DNA of 64,000 bases from Gluconacetobacter tumulisoli (GCF_014174155.1 NZ_JABEQM010000008.1:123481-187480); one strand, 5' to 3'. Positions 27,068 through 38,402 are shown, counted from the stretch's first letter. The notes: generated by a model from the sequence alone, not told the origin. Translations and numbers: made by a program.

Positions 27068-28087
27068 ATGACGACATGCCCGCGCGGGCCAGGCCGGCAC
27101 GAATGGGTGGGACGGGTGACGACCGCCCTGTTCATCGCGGGCGGGCTCGGGGTCGGGCTGGGCGTCCTGGCATCGATCGGACAGTTCGGCATCTCCGCCC
27201 GGACCGAACGGGCCGTCGTCGTCTTCGACACGCCGGTGGGGGGCCTGCGTCCCGGCGCGCCCGTCACGTTCCGGGGCGTGGCGCTGGGCCGCGTCGAACA
27301 GGTCGCGGTCGTGGCCGACCCGGCACGAAGCACCCTTGCCGTGCCGGTGACCATCCGCATCCAGCCCGACCGCATCCGCCTGGCGTCACGCACCGTGCAG
27401 CGCGTGACCGTGGCCTATCTGGTCGGACAAGGGCTGGAGGCCGAGCTGCATCGCCAGGGCGTGGTGACCGGACGGGTGGGGATCGATCTGGATTTCACCG
27501 CGCCCGACCCATCGCAGGAAACATCCCCGCCCCGCCATCCCGGCCTGTCCCCCCTGGTGGAAATCCCGGCCCATCTGTCCGCCTGGCAGGCACTGCGCCA
27601 CACCCTGACGACCCTGCCGATCCACGCCGTGGCGACCGAGGCCCGGCAGGCTGCGGCCCATGGCCGACACATCGCGGCGGACATGTCCAGCGCCCTGCCG
27701 CCCGTACGCGACAGCCTGGGCGCGCTACGCGCCGACGCGGCCGCGCTGGGGGATGCAATGCAGCGCACGGAGCGCAGGGCAGGCCGCGAACTGGCGACAA
27801 CCCGGACGGACCTGGCCCGTATGGCCACCACCGCCCGCCAGCAGGCCGCCGCGCGCGGCGCGGACATCCGCACCCTGGCCACGTCGTCCCGCGCGGCCCG
27901 GGCCGAGGCGCGACAGATCCACGACGATATGCACACGATACTGGACGCGGGATCGCCGGCCCGGGCCGACCTGGCGGCCGCCCAACGCGACATCGCCGCC
28001 GCCGGCCCCGCCCTGCACCGCGCCACCCGGAAGGTGGAGCGGAATCCGGCCACGATCGTGGGTGCGCCGAGAGGCTTTGCCCCTTGA
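27068..28087 (+). CDS. MCE/MlaD-domain protein
   Basis: 339 aa. One TM helix at about 14-38 (VTTALFIAGGLGVGLGVLASIG), then one MCE domain (about 45-150) with the hallmark VGGLRPGAPVTFRGVALGRVEQV. A long Ala/Arg-rich helical region (about 175-320) follows, resembling the tube-forming C-terminal helices of MlaD/PqiB/Mce proteins. Such proteins bridge inner and outer membranes to carry phospholipids. No ABC permease, ATPase or PqiA gene is adjacent, so it is an orphan here. It stands on the strand opposite to the surrounding translation genes; its end overlaps a fragment of the convergent-junction repeat. Confidence 0.8.
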   Translation: MTTCPRGPGRHEWVGRVTTALFIAGGLGVGLGVLASIGQFGISARTERAVVVFDTPVGGLRPGAPVTFRGVALGRVEQVAVVADPARSTLAVPVTIRIQPDRIRLASRTVQRVTVAYLVGQGLEAELHRQGVVTGRVGIDLDFTAPDPSQETSPPRHPGLSPLVEIPAHLSAWQALRHTLTTLPIHAVATEARQAAAHGRHIAADMSSALPPVRDSLGALRADAAALGDAMQRTERRAGRELATTRTDLARMATTARQQAAARGADIRTLATSSRAARAEARQIHDDMHTILDAGSPARADLAAAQRDIAAAGPALHRATRKVERNPATIVGAPRGFAP

Positions 28088-28142
28088 ACCCATCAAAGGC
28101 TTGTCTTTGAAATCCGGCCGTTCCGCATAAGGCTCCGCCCTG

Positions 28143-28922
28143 TCAGCCGGGTGACGCGACGGATCCGGCCAACAGGCCGCCGTCAATATTCACCTCTGTC
28201 CCCGTCACGTAGGTTGCTTCGTCCGACGCGAGAGTGACCGCGATCGCGGCCACTTCATCGGGCATGCCGAACCGCTTGAGGGGCGTGTCGGCAACCAGCG
28301 CCCGCATCCTCGCTTCCCGGTCCGGTCCCGTGCCGAGCATCGGTTCCCAGATCGGCGTCAATATCGCGGCGGGGTGGATCGAATTGCATCGAATCTTCCA
28401 CCCCTGTTGCGCGCAATAGAGGGCAACCGTCTTGCTGTGATTGCGAATGGCCGCCTTGGACGACGCATAGGCCGCGGCAAGCGGAATGCCGACGAGGCCG
28501 GAGCGCGACGAAATGTTGATGATCGAGCCGCTGCCCTGCCCCTTCATCGCGCCGATCGCGTAGCGGCAGCCAAGGAACGTCCCGTCGAGATTGACCCGAT
28601 GAACGTCCCGCCAGTCCGCAAGGCTGGCGTATTCGGGGTCGTGGGCCACCATGCCCTGCTCGAATCCCGTCACGCCGGCGTTGTTGACCACCACGTCGGC
28701 CACAGGAACACGGTCAGCGAGTTGAAGCCAATCGGCCTCTTCCCGCACATCGAGCTTTTCGAACCGGCACCCGATTTCCGCTGCTGTCGCGGCGCCGGCG
28801 GTTTCATCCAGATCGGTGACGAAGACGATGCCGCCTTCATGGTGGAAGCGGGCGGCAATCGCACGGCCGATGCCGCGCGCGGCGCCGGTCACGACGCACG
28901 TCTTTCCATTCAGTCTTTGCAT
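28143..28922 (-). CDS. short-chain dehydrogenase/reductase
   Basis: 259 aa from ATG at 28922. A classical SDR with the NAD(P) motif [11 protein letters not shown] (about 12-22), NNAGVTG, the catalytic Ser in [11 protein letters not shown], Tyr and Lys in [11 protein letters not shown], and the C-terminal [13 protein letters not shown]. It is an NAD(H)- or NADP(H)-dependent oxidoreductase of unknown substrate. GC content and codon use are visibly lower than in neighbours, and it sits in the gap between rbfA and truB next to a structured repeat; both hint at insertion into the old translation operon (inference). Confidence 0.88.
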   Translation of the reverse strand: MQRLNGKTCVVTGAARGIGRAIAARFHHEGGIVFVTDLDETAGAATAAEIGCRFEKLDVREEADWLQLADRVPVADVVVNNAGVTGFEQGMVAHDPEYASLADWRDVHRVNLDGTFLGCRYAIGAMKGQGSGSIINISSRSGLVGIPLAAAYASSKAAIRNHSKTVALYCAQQGWKIRCNSIHPAAILTPIWEPMLGTGPDREARMRALVADTPLKRFGMPDEVAAIAVTLASDEATYVTGTEVNIDGGLLAGSVASPG

Positions 28923-29096
28923 GATATTCTCGAAATAGAGACCAGTCGGCGGGTTGCCCCGCATGCGAATGTCTTGCCGCTTCAGCGGTGACGCTGGATC
29001 ATTTCGAAAACTCCCTGACCACTTCAACGATAGCCGGTGGGGCCGGAGCGAGCAACGGTCTCAACCGTCAGCGTGCCCGGGGTCCGTCAGCCACGA

Positions 29097-29260
29097 AAAA
29101 TCCGTCCGTAGACGCGATTTGCCGAGCGAGAGTGCCGCAAAGCGGCACGCCCGTCGTGTGTTTCCGAGCATCGGAGCGAAGCGGCCTTGATGGCCGTGAG
29201 CACCGAAGCGCAGAAAACGCGCGTCGGATCGCCGGCAAATCGCGTCTACGGACGGATTTT
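29097..29260 (-). repeat. 164-bp structured element, copy at the rbfA stop
   Basis: The outer arms 29,097-29,124 and 29,233-29,260 are a perfect 28-bp inverted repeat (outer end AAAATCCGTCCGTAGACGCG). The 108-bp core holds hairpin GTGCCGC-AAA-GCGGCAC, a 17-bp near direct repeat GAGCAYCGRAGCGMAGM, and a CGGCC-N5-GGCCG hairpin between its two copies. The right end touches the rbfA TGA, and on the minus strand the stem ends in T5. About 97 of 108 core bases match 41,273-41,380, while the arms differ from that copy at seven compensated positions. Confidence 0.85.
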
Positions 29261-29693
29261 CAATCCAGGTCGCGAGCGACGTCCGGCTGCTTCAGCAGCG
29301 CGTCGACTTCCATGGCGTAATCCAGCGCCGTGTCCGGCTGGAAATGGATTTCCGGCACCTGGCGCAGGCGCACGCCGGAGGACAGGCGCGAGCGCAGGAA
29401 CGGCGCCGCGCGCTTCAGCGCCGGCAGCAGCGATTCAACATCGCTGCGTCCCAGCCGGGCGACGAACGCGGTGGCGTGCTTGAGGTCGGGGGAAATCCGG
29501 ACCTCGGTCACCGTGATGCGGGCGTCGGACAGATCGGGATCGCGGAATTCGGTGCGGGCGAACAGATCCGCCAGTACGCGCCGGACCTCTTCCGCCACGC
29601 GGAGCTGGCGCTGCGAGGGCCCGGAAGCAGCGTGGCCGGCGAGTTTCCCCGCCGGCCCCGCCGTAGTCACCTTCCCGCGTGTGGGATTGCGGC

Positions 29694-29697
<4 letters not shown>
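29260..29697 (-). CDS. rbfA: ribosome-binding factor A
   Basis: 145 aa from ATG at 29697, overlapping the infB stop (ATGA). RbfA has a KH-like fold and assists late 30S maturation and cold adaptation. Family phrases: [41 protein letters not shown] and [21 protein letters not shown]. The first 25 residues are basic and low-complexity, and the open frame further upstream belongs to infB. The stop codon coincides with the edge of the 164-bp structured repeat, so the mRNA 3' end probably folds into it. Confidence 0.95.
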
Positions 29698-32402
<2,705 letters not shown>

Positions 32403-32414
32403 GTACCCGCCTGT

Positions 32415-33089
32415 TCACACCCGTCCGGCGGATCGGTCCGCCGAACCGGGGACCGTCCTGCCGGACAACCCCGTAAAACGTTCATTATCGACGCGGAAAC
32501 GCCGCGCCAGCTCGCCATGCGACATTGCCGCATGCACGACATGGTCACGGCCGAATGCCGCCCCCAGACCCGCCGCCGTAGGAACTTCCGCAACCGGAAG
32601 GTCCCGTGCGCCGGACAACAGCCTCGTCCTCTCGTCCGGGCTGCCGTCCTCGGCCTGGATGACCAGACCGGCGCGACCGCCCGCAATCCATTCCCGCACC
32701 TTCGCGAAACCGCAGACGACCTGCCCGGCGCGCCGCGCAAGTCCCACTGTCTCCATCATCCGGCGCAGAAGCCCGCTCTCCAGAATGTCGGCCAAATCGG
32801 GCGGAACAACAACCTGCCCACGGGCGGCACGTGCAAACGCCCCCCGTGTCCGGGCCGTTTCTAGCACATCCCGCCGCGCGCTCAACCAGATTCCCCGTCC
32901 GGGCAGACGCGCGGAAAGATCAGGCGTCAGAACCCGGTCCGGGGAGAGCACGAAACGCACCATGGTCTCGGGCGCGGCGCGGTCGCGGGTGACGATGCAG
33001 CGCCGCAGGGGCCCGCGTTCCGCCTCGTCCTCCCGGTCGATCTCCTGGTTTTCGTCCAGGTCCCCGCCCATGTCCATATCCCGATCCAT
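32415..33089 (-). CDS. YlxR-like RNA-binding protein fused to an L7Ae-like domain
   Basis: 224 aa from ATG at 33089; an in-frame ATG at 33149 lies inside nusA. The N-terminal YlxR (DUF448) domain shows RRCIVTRDRAAPETMVRFVL and GRGIWLSARRDVLETA. The C-terminal half (about 130-220, LRRMMETVGLARRAGQVVCG ... AAAFGRDHVVHA) resembles the L7Ae/YlxQ family; alphaproteobacteria commonly fuse the two. It sits between nusA (25-bp gap) and infB (12 bp), as usual. The role is thought to be RNA binding linked to transcription/translation; an acidic N-terminal stretch (DLDENQEIDREDEAE) precedes the domain. Confidence 0.88.
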   Translation of the reverse strand: MDRDMDMGGDLDENQEIDREDEAERGPLRRCIVTRDRAAPETMVRFVLSPDRVLTPDLSARLPGRGIWLSARRDVLETARTRGAFARAARGQVVVPPDLADILESGLLRRMMETVGLARRAGQVVCGFAKVREWIAGGRAGLVIQAEDGSPDERTRLLSGARDLPVAEVPTAAGLGAAFGRDHVVHAAMSHGELARRFRVDNERFTGLSGRTVPGSADRSAGRV

Positions 33090-33114
33090 GCCGTCCCGTG
33101 CGATCGCGCGCCGA

Positions 33115-34674
33115 TCAGGCGTCGGATGCCTCCCCATCTGCCGCGGCATCCGTCGCGGCGGTCGGCGCGGCCTCCTCGCCCTCGAACCAGTGGGCGCGGG
33201 CGGCCATGATGATCTCGTTCGCCGCTTCCTCGTCGATCACGTCGCTGCCGAGAATCTCGACCAGTTCGTCGCCCGCCAGGTCGGCCAGGTCGTCGAGCGT
33301 CTTCACGCCCTTCTCGCCCAGGGTGACCAGCATCTGGTTCGAGAAGACGCCCAGCACGGCGACGTCGTCCGACACGCCCAGTCCACGGCGCTTCTCATCC
33401 AGCTCGTCCTCGCGCCGGGCCAGGAAGCCCTCGGCGCGGCGGACCAGTTCGCCGGCCACGTCCTCGTCGAAGCCTTCGATCTCGGCCAGTTCGTCGGCGT
33501 CGGCGTAGGCCAGTTCCTCGATCGAATGGAAGCCTTCGGTCACCAGCAGGCCGGCGATGACGTCATCGACGTCCAGCGCCTCGACGAACAAATTGCTGCG
33601 ACGGCGGAATTCTTCCTGCCGGCGCTCGGATTCCTCGGCCTCGGTCAGGATGTCGATGTCCCAGCGGGTCAGCTGGCTGGCCAGGCGGACGTTCTGGCCG
33701 CGCCGGCCGATCGCGAGGCTGAGCTGTTCGTCAGGGACCACGACCTCGACCCGGCCAGCTTCCTCGTCCATCACCACCTTGGTGACTTCGGCCGGCGCCA
33801 GCGCGTTGACCACGAAGGTCGCGGCCTGCGGGCTCCAGGGAATGATGTCGATCTTCTCGCCCTGCAGTTCCTGCACCACCGCCTGGACGCGCGATCCGCG
33901 CATGCCGACGCAGGCACCGACCGGGTCGATCGAGGCATCGCGGGAAATCACGGCCATCTTGGCGCGCGATCCGGGATCGCGGGCCACGGCCTTGATCTCG
34001 ATGATGCCGTCATAGATTTCGGGCACTTCCTGCGCGAACAGCTTGGCCAGGAAAGCCGGATGGGTGCGCGACAAGAAGATCTGCGGGCCGCGCGGTTCGT
34101 CGCGCACGTCATAGATATAGGCCCGCACGCGGTCGGAATTGCGGAAGCTTTCGCGCGCGATCAACTCGTCCCGGCGCAGCAGGGCCTCGGAACTGCCGAT
34201 CTCGACCATCAGGTTGCCGTACTCGGTCCGCTTGACGGTGCCGTTCACGATCTCGCCCACGCGATCCTTGAATTCGTCGTACTGGCGCTTGCGCTCATAT
34301 TCGCGGACGCGCTGGACGATCACCTGCTTGGCGGTCTGGGCGGCGATGCGGCCGAAATCGATCGGCGGCAGCGGGTCGATCAGATGCTCGCCGAGCTGGA
34401 TCTCCGGCTTGAACTTGCGCGCGATATGGAGCGGGATCTGCGTTTCCTCGTTCTCCACGACCTCGACGGCCTCGGTCCAGCGGGACAGGCGCACGTCGCC
34501 AGTCCGCCGGTCGATGGTCGCGCGGATGTCCTTTTCATGCCCGTACTTGGCGCGGCCGGCCTTCTGGATGGCCTGCTCCATCGCCTCCAGCACCTCTTCC
34601 CGGTCGATCGCCTTCTCTCGCGCGACGGCGTCGGCCACCAGCAGCAGTTCAGGACGGGAAACGGACGTATCCAT
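33115..34674 (-). CDS. nusA: transcription termination/antitermination factor NusA
   Basis: 519 aa from ATG at 34674 with GGAGG upstream (a TTG four codons earlier is in frame). Order: N-terminal RNAP-binding domain, S1 (about 130-200, [20 protein letters not shown]), KH1/KH2 ([36 protein letters not shown]), and two C-terminal acidic repeats ([34 protein letters not shown]). NusA binds RNA polymerase and modulates pausing, termination and rRNA antitermination. It is the second gene of the rimP-nusA-ylxR-infB-rbfA operon and could itself act on the leader hairpin at 35,302. Confidence 0.97.
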   Translation of the reverse strand: MDTSVSRPELLLVADAVAREKAIDREEVLEAMEQAIQKAGRAKYGHEKDIRATIDRRTGDVRLSRWTEAVEVVENEETQIPLHIARKFKPEIQLGEHLIDPLPPIDFGRIAAQTAKQVIVQRVREYERKRQYDEFKDRVGEIVNGTVKRTEYGNLMVEIGSSEALLRRDELIARESFRNSDRVRAYIYDVRDEPRGPQIFLSRTHPAFLAKLFAQEVPEIYDGIIEIKAVARDPGSRAKMAVISRDASIDPVGACVGMRGSRVQAVVQELQGEKIDIIPWSPQAATFVVNALAPAEVTKVVMDEEAGRVEVVVPDEQLSLAIGRRGQNVRLASQLTRWDIDILTEAEESERRQEEFRRRSNLFVEALDVDDVIAGLLVTEGFHSIEELAYADADELAEIEGFDEDVAGELVRRAEGFLARREDELDEKRRGLGVSDDVAVLGVFSNQMLVTLGEKGVKTLDDLADLAGDELVEILGSDVIDEEAANEIIMAARAHWFEGEEAAPTAATDAAADGEASDA

Positions 34675-34692
34675 CAGAGCCTCCAAGGCGTC

Positions 34693-35298
34693 TCAGTGGG
34701 TCTTGCGCACCGGCGCGGCGCCGGGCTGCGGGGTCGATTCCGGGGCCTCGGCCCCGGCAGAGGGCTCTGCCTCCGCGTCGGGCGCACGCATCATCTGGGC
34801 GCTGGCCGCGATCAGTTCATCCGTCAGGACCAGCCTCGCCTTGCGCAGGTCCGACAGCGGCAGCGCCGCCTCGGTCCCGTCATCCAGGCGCAACCGCCCG
34901 ATACCGTCCTCGGCGCCCAGCAGAATGCCGGAAAAGCGCTTGCGGCCGTTGATCGGGATATTCACCTCGGCCTTGGCCAGATGGCCGGCGAAGCGGTTCC
35001 AGTCCTTCGTCCGCGTCAGGGGACGGTCGATTCCCGCCGAGGACACTTCCAGCGTCCACATGCCAGGCAGCGGATCCTCGACATCCAGGACCGCACCCAC
35101 CGCGTGGCTGATCTGCTCGCAATCCTCGATGCTGATCAGGGTGCCATCGGCGCGGTCGGCCATGATCTGGACCGTCGGGCTTTCGCGGCCAAGGATCGCG
35201 ACCCGCACCAGTTCGAATCCCATGTCCGCCACGACGGGCGCCACGATGGCGGCCACCTTGGCATCCAGGCCGGTCAGGAAAGGCAGATCTGCGTCCAA
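34693..35298 (-). CDS. rimP: ribosome maturation factor RimP
   Basis: 201 aa if translation starts at TTG 35298, the only plausible start: an in-frame TGA lies 19 bases upstream and the next in-frame ATG would delete the conserved first helix. Family motifs: [38 protein letters not shown] and [15 protein letters not shown] (here [14 protein letters not shown]). RimP aids 30S assembly. No Shine-Dalgarno is seen; a hairpin plus T6 ends three bases before the start. A Pro/Ala/Glu-rich tail follows residue 170. First gene of the nusA operon, divergent from the AAA+ triad. Confidence 0.9.
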   Translation of the reverse strand: MDADLPFLTGLDAKVAAIVAPVVADMGFELVRVAILGRESPTVQIMADRADGTLISIEDCEQISHAVGAVLDVEDPLPGMWTLEVSSAGIDRPLTRTKDWNRFAGHLAKAEVNIPINGRKRFSGILLGAEDGIGRLRLDDGTEAALPLSDLRKARLVLTDELIAASAQMMRAPDAEAEPSAGAEAPESTPQPGAAPVRKTH

Positions 35299-35301
35299 GA
35301 C

Positions 35302-35326
35302 AAAAAAGGCGGCCGGTCAGGCCACC
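35302..35326 (-). terminator. terminator-like hairpin in the rimP-nusA leader
   Basis: On the minus strand GGTGGCC-TGACC-GGCCGCC (one G-T pair) is followed by TTTTTT, ending 3 nt before the rimP TTG. No minus-strand gene lies upstream within 190 bp, so it would act as a leader attenuator rather than as the end of another gene. Confidence 0.65.
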
Positions 35327-35485
35327 CCCCAAAAAGCGGAAGATGAAGGAATGGTGCGGATATAGGGCACAACGCTCCGCTCTGCAAGGTCCCGGCGCGG
35401 GGGCGTCACACAAGCTCGTGTGCGGCACATTACATTACAATAAGATCGTTCTTTCGATACTTGCACGCCGGCCATCGTCACCCGC

Positions 35486-36100
35486 ATGATGCCGGACATG
35501 ACGCAGGTGCCAGATCCCGCGACACGACCCGCACCGGACGAATCCGGCCCCGGCAGCCGCCGGGCGCTGTGGTACGGGCTTGCGGCGGGCGTGATCGTCG
35601 CCGCAGGCTTCAGCGCGCGGATGGCGAACGACAGCCCGCAGCGCGCGCCGGCCCCTGCCATCAGCGACGGCACGACCGCCGGGGCCATCCCCGCGGCCGC
35701 CCACACCCTGACCGCCGCCGAGCAGTTCGCCATGATATCACCCGACAACGCCCCGCAGGCATTGGCGCAATCCGGCCTGACGCCGAACCAGCAGGCGACG
35801 ATCCTGGCGGGTATCCGGCGCCGCGAATACCGTCTGGTGCGCATGCCGATCTATGACGAGGCCGGCACGGGCGGGGTCGTCACCGTACGGTCGGGTGGCA
35901 TCGCCCAGACCGTGCCGCTGGGCGCGCAGCCGCGTGTCGTGCTGCTGCCGATCCGCATATCCGGCGAGGTCGACATCACGCCGGTCGCCGATCCCGGACC
36001 GGCAGGGGTGGCGCCAGGGGCCATCACGGTGCTGGGTCCGACCCCGTTGCCCGTCATCCATCGGGACGAAATGCTTGTGCTGAATGTGATCGTTCAATGA
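35486..36100 (+). CDS. bitopic membrane protein, first gene of AAA+ triad
   Basis: 204 aa, unrecognised. A Pro/Asp-rich cytoplasmic start of about 25 residues, one TM helix (about 27-44, ALWYGLAAGVIVAAGF) and a soluble domain predicted in the periplasm. The domain includes NAPQALAQSGLTPNQQATIL, RREYRLVRMPIYDEA and a beta-rich end (VVLLPIRISGEVDITP ... MLVLNVIVQ). Starts at 35,486, 35,489 or 35,498 are all possible; none has a strong ribosome site. Its stop overlaps the AAA+ gene start (ATGA), so the two are coupled. No enzyme motif seen. Function unknown. Confidence 0.65.
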   Translation: MMPDMTQVPDPATRPAPDESGPGSRRALWYGLAAGVIVAAGFSARMANDSPQRAPAPAISDGTTAGAIPAAAHTLTAAEQFAMISPDNAPQALAQSGLTPNQQATILAGIRRREYRLVRMPIYDEAGTGGVVTVRSGGIAQTVPLGAQPRVVLLPIRISGEVDITPVADPGPAGVAPGAITVLGPTPLPVIHRDEMLVLNVIVQ

Positions 36101-37365
36101 AGGCGCTTCTGCCCGCCCTGAACCGGCTGATGCCGGTGATGATGGTGATCTTCCTGATCCTGGCGAGCCTGCAGGCCGCGGCGTCGCTGCATCTTTCACT
36201 CGCCAGCCTTGCGCATTTCATGGAATGGTGTGCACCGGCCTTTCCCGTGCTGACGGCCGGGAGCAGCCTTCTGGCCCTGGCGGGACTGATGTTCGAGACC
36301 CGCGCCGAACGGCTGGCACGCAAGGGGCTCCGACGCCGACGGGGATGGATGATGGACGTATTAGCCAGGCTGACAAACCGCACCGCGCTGGAAGAGATGA
36401 TGGCGCAGGAACGCAGGGAAACGGTCATCGACGCCGAGGAGCTGGCGGCGGGGATGCGCGCCCGCGTCATCGGGCAGGACCAGGTGTGCGAGGACATCGC
36501 CGCCCAGCTGCGCCGCCGCATGGCGTTGCAGGTGCGCGGCAAGCCGGTGGGGATCTTCCTGCTGGCCGGCCCGCCGGGCACCGGCAAGACCTACCTGGCC
36601 AAGCAGATGGCCCGGCTGCTGGACCGGCCGCTGCTGCATTTCGACATGACGCAGATGAGCTCGCCGCACGCAGCGACGCAGCTGTTCGGCTCGCCCAAGG
36701 GGTATGTCGGGTCCGACACGTTCGGCAAGCTGACCGGCGGCCTGAAGGAAAAGCCCGACGCCGTCGTGCTGCTGGACGAGATCGAGAAGGCGCATCCCGA
36801 CGTCTTCAAGAAATTCCTGACCGCGTGGAATGACGGGCATGTGACCGAGGCCTCGACCGGGCAGCAGGTTTCGACCGTGCGGTCCATCTTCGTCCTGACG
36901 TCCAACATCGCGACCGAGGCGCTGTCGGAAATCGCCGATCGCCTGGCGGACGAGCCCGACCGCATGCGCGCCGAGTCGGTCGAGGCCCTGCGCCAGGCCG
37001 GGTTCGCCCCGGAAGTGCTGAACCGCCTGGACCGGATCTTCGTCTTCCGGTCGCTGACGGGCCTGGACGTCGCCCGCGTCGCGGCGCTGGAGATCGAGGC
37101 GATGATCGACAGCTACGGCCTGAAGGTCGAGACCGGCGGCATCGACCCGACGCTGCTGTTCGAGGTCATGCGCCGGCAGAACCGGATGGGCGCGGCCGCC
37201 AGCGCCCGCGACCTGGTCCGCTCGATCGAGGACATGATGAGCGATTCGCTGATTTCCGCCCGGCAGCAGGGCGCCAAGCTGGTGCGCGTCGTGTCGGGCG
37301 AAAACGGCGTCACTGCCGAAATCGCGAACGATGCCGAGGCACAGCGGGCACGGATCGCCCGCTGA
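36097..37365 (+). CDS. membrane-anchored ClpB/ClpA-like AAA+ ATPase
   Basis: 422 aa. Two hydrophobic segments (about 10-30 and 46-66) anchor a single AAA+ module of the Clp D2 type: Walker A GPPGTGKT (158-165), substrate-pore loop GYVG (202-205), Walker B VVLLDEIEKAHPDV (223-236), sensor-1 Asn270 in LTSN, arginine finger region EVLNRLDRIF (306-315) and a sensor-2-like ASARDL. It should be a cytoplasmic, membrane-tethered unfoldase or remodeller. No ClpP-docking IGF/LGF loop was seen, so it is probably not proteolytic. It is coupled to the gene before and 35 bp from the gene after. Confidence 0.82.
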   Translation: MKALLPALNRLMPVMMVIFLILASLQAAASLHLSLASLAHFMEWCAPAFPVLTAGSSLLALAGLMFETRAERLARKGLRRRRGWMMDVLARLTNRTALEEMMAQERRETVIDAEELAAGMRARVIGQDQVCEDIAAQLRRRMALQVRGKPVGIFLLAGPPGTGKTYLAKQMARLLDRPLLHFDMTQMSSPHAATQLFGSPKGYVGSDTFGKLTGGLKEKPDAVVLLDEIEKAHPDVFKKFLTAWNDGHVTEASTGQQVSTVRSIFVLTSNIATEALSEIADRLADEPDRMRAESVEALRQAGFAPEVLNRLDRIFVFRSLTGLDVARVAALEIEAMIDSYGLKVETGGIDPTLLFEVMRRQNRMGAAASARDLVRSIEDMMSDSLISARQQGAKLVRVVSGENGVTAEIANDAEAQRARIAR

Positions 37366-37400
37366 TCCGTCCCTCCCTTCCCTTGTCCCGGTTCGTCTGA

Positions 37401-38399
37401 ATGTCCGCTGCCTCCCGTCTCTGGCACCGTGCGCCGTTGTGGCGCACGTGCGTGTTTTCCATCCTGATCTTCACGGCGCTGACGCTGCTGTATCCGCCGG
37501 CGTACCTGACGCGGGCGATTCCGGCGCTGCAACCCGTCATCGACCGGATCAACCGGACGCTGGGCCGCACCACGCCCGCGCCCGTGCCCGATACCCCCCC
37601 CCTGCCCGATGCGCCGCCGGATGCGCCGGCCGGCCAGCAGGCCGACGGAGCCGGCGCGCCGCCGGCCGGCCCGGGGGGAACGCAGGTCGCGGCCCCGCCC
37701 ATCACATCGGACCTGTCGGGGGCGATTCCGTTCGCCGGGCGCATCCTGCCGCTGCCGGCGGGGATCTGGCATCCGGTGCTGACGACGCAGAGCGGCCCGC
37801 ACGGCGAATTGCTGAGCAATGTCCTGGTCCGGGCCGAAGGCGGCGTCGTCACTGGCGTGGTGATCGCGCGCGGCAGCACGCAATCCCTGCCGCTCTCGAC
37901 CGTCGATGCCATGAACAACGGCTGCCACGACGACCGGAATTACCTCTCGCGCCTGGTGACGACCGATCCCAAGGTAATGGAATGCTGGTTCACCGGCCAC
38001 GTCCAGATCGAGGGACAGCCGCTGAGCGACAGCGTCGATATCCAGACCGCCTTCAACCGCCTGCATGTGCTGGGCTTCCCGATTCCCTACATCATGCTGG
38101 TCGCGACCTGGGATTACGCCGAAATCTCCGCCGACCACGGTGCGAATATCGAGAACGTGACCATCCTGCTGAGTCCCGCGCGCAAGGGCACGATGACCCT
38201 GCCCGCCCCGCCCGACCAGTGGATGAAGCAGCTTCTGCCGAAAAACCCGGGGGCCGAACGCTTCGTGCACCAGGCCAATGACTGGATGGAGGGCTGGACC
38301 GCGATGCTGCGCCGCGGCTTCCACGGTACCCTGTCCGCGGGCGCCCCGGACCTGGCGGTCGCCGCGCGCGATCCGGCGTCGGTCATGAATGCGGACTGA
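37401..38399 (+). CDS. bitopic membrane protein, third gene of AAA+ triad
   Basis: 332 aa, unrecognised. One TM helix (about 14-31, WRTCVFSILIFTALTLLY), a Pro/Ala-rich linker (about 58-100, PAPVPDTPPLPDAPPDAPAG) and a soluble periplasmic domain (about 105-325). The domain has FAGRILPLPAGIWHPVL, two cysteines that could pair (Cys175 in NNGCHDD, Cys195 in VMECWF), DYAEISADHGANIENV and a helical C-terminus. It follows the AAA+ gene by 35 bp on the same strand and ends at a convergent-junction repeat. The neighbourhood suggests it works with the AAA+ ATPase; the job is unknown. Confidence 0.65.
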   Translation: MSAASRLWHRAPLWRTCVFSILIFTALTLLYPPAYLTRAIPALQPVIDRINRTLGRTTPAPVPDTPPLPDAPPDAPAGQQADGAGAPPAGPGGTQVAAPPITSDLSGAIPFAGRILPLPAGIWHPVLTTQSGPHGELLSNVLVRAEGGVVTGVVIARGSTQSLPLSTVDAMNNGCHDDRNYLSRLVTTDPKVMECWFTGHVQIEGQPLSDSVDIQTAFNRLHVLGFPIPYIMLVATWDYAEISADHGANIENVTILLSPARKGTMTLPAPPDQWMKQLLPKNPGAERFVHQANDWMEGWTAMLRRGFHGTLSAGAPDLAVAARDPASVMNAD

Positions 38400-38402
38400 C
38401 AT

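Noticed and set aside
29097..29260. Complete insertion sequence at the rbfA-SDR gap
   Set aside because: Long inverted ends suggested an IS, but the 108-bp interior cannot encode a transposase; listed as a structured repeat instead.
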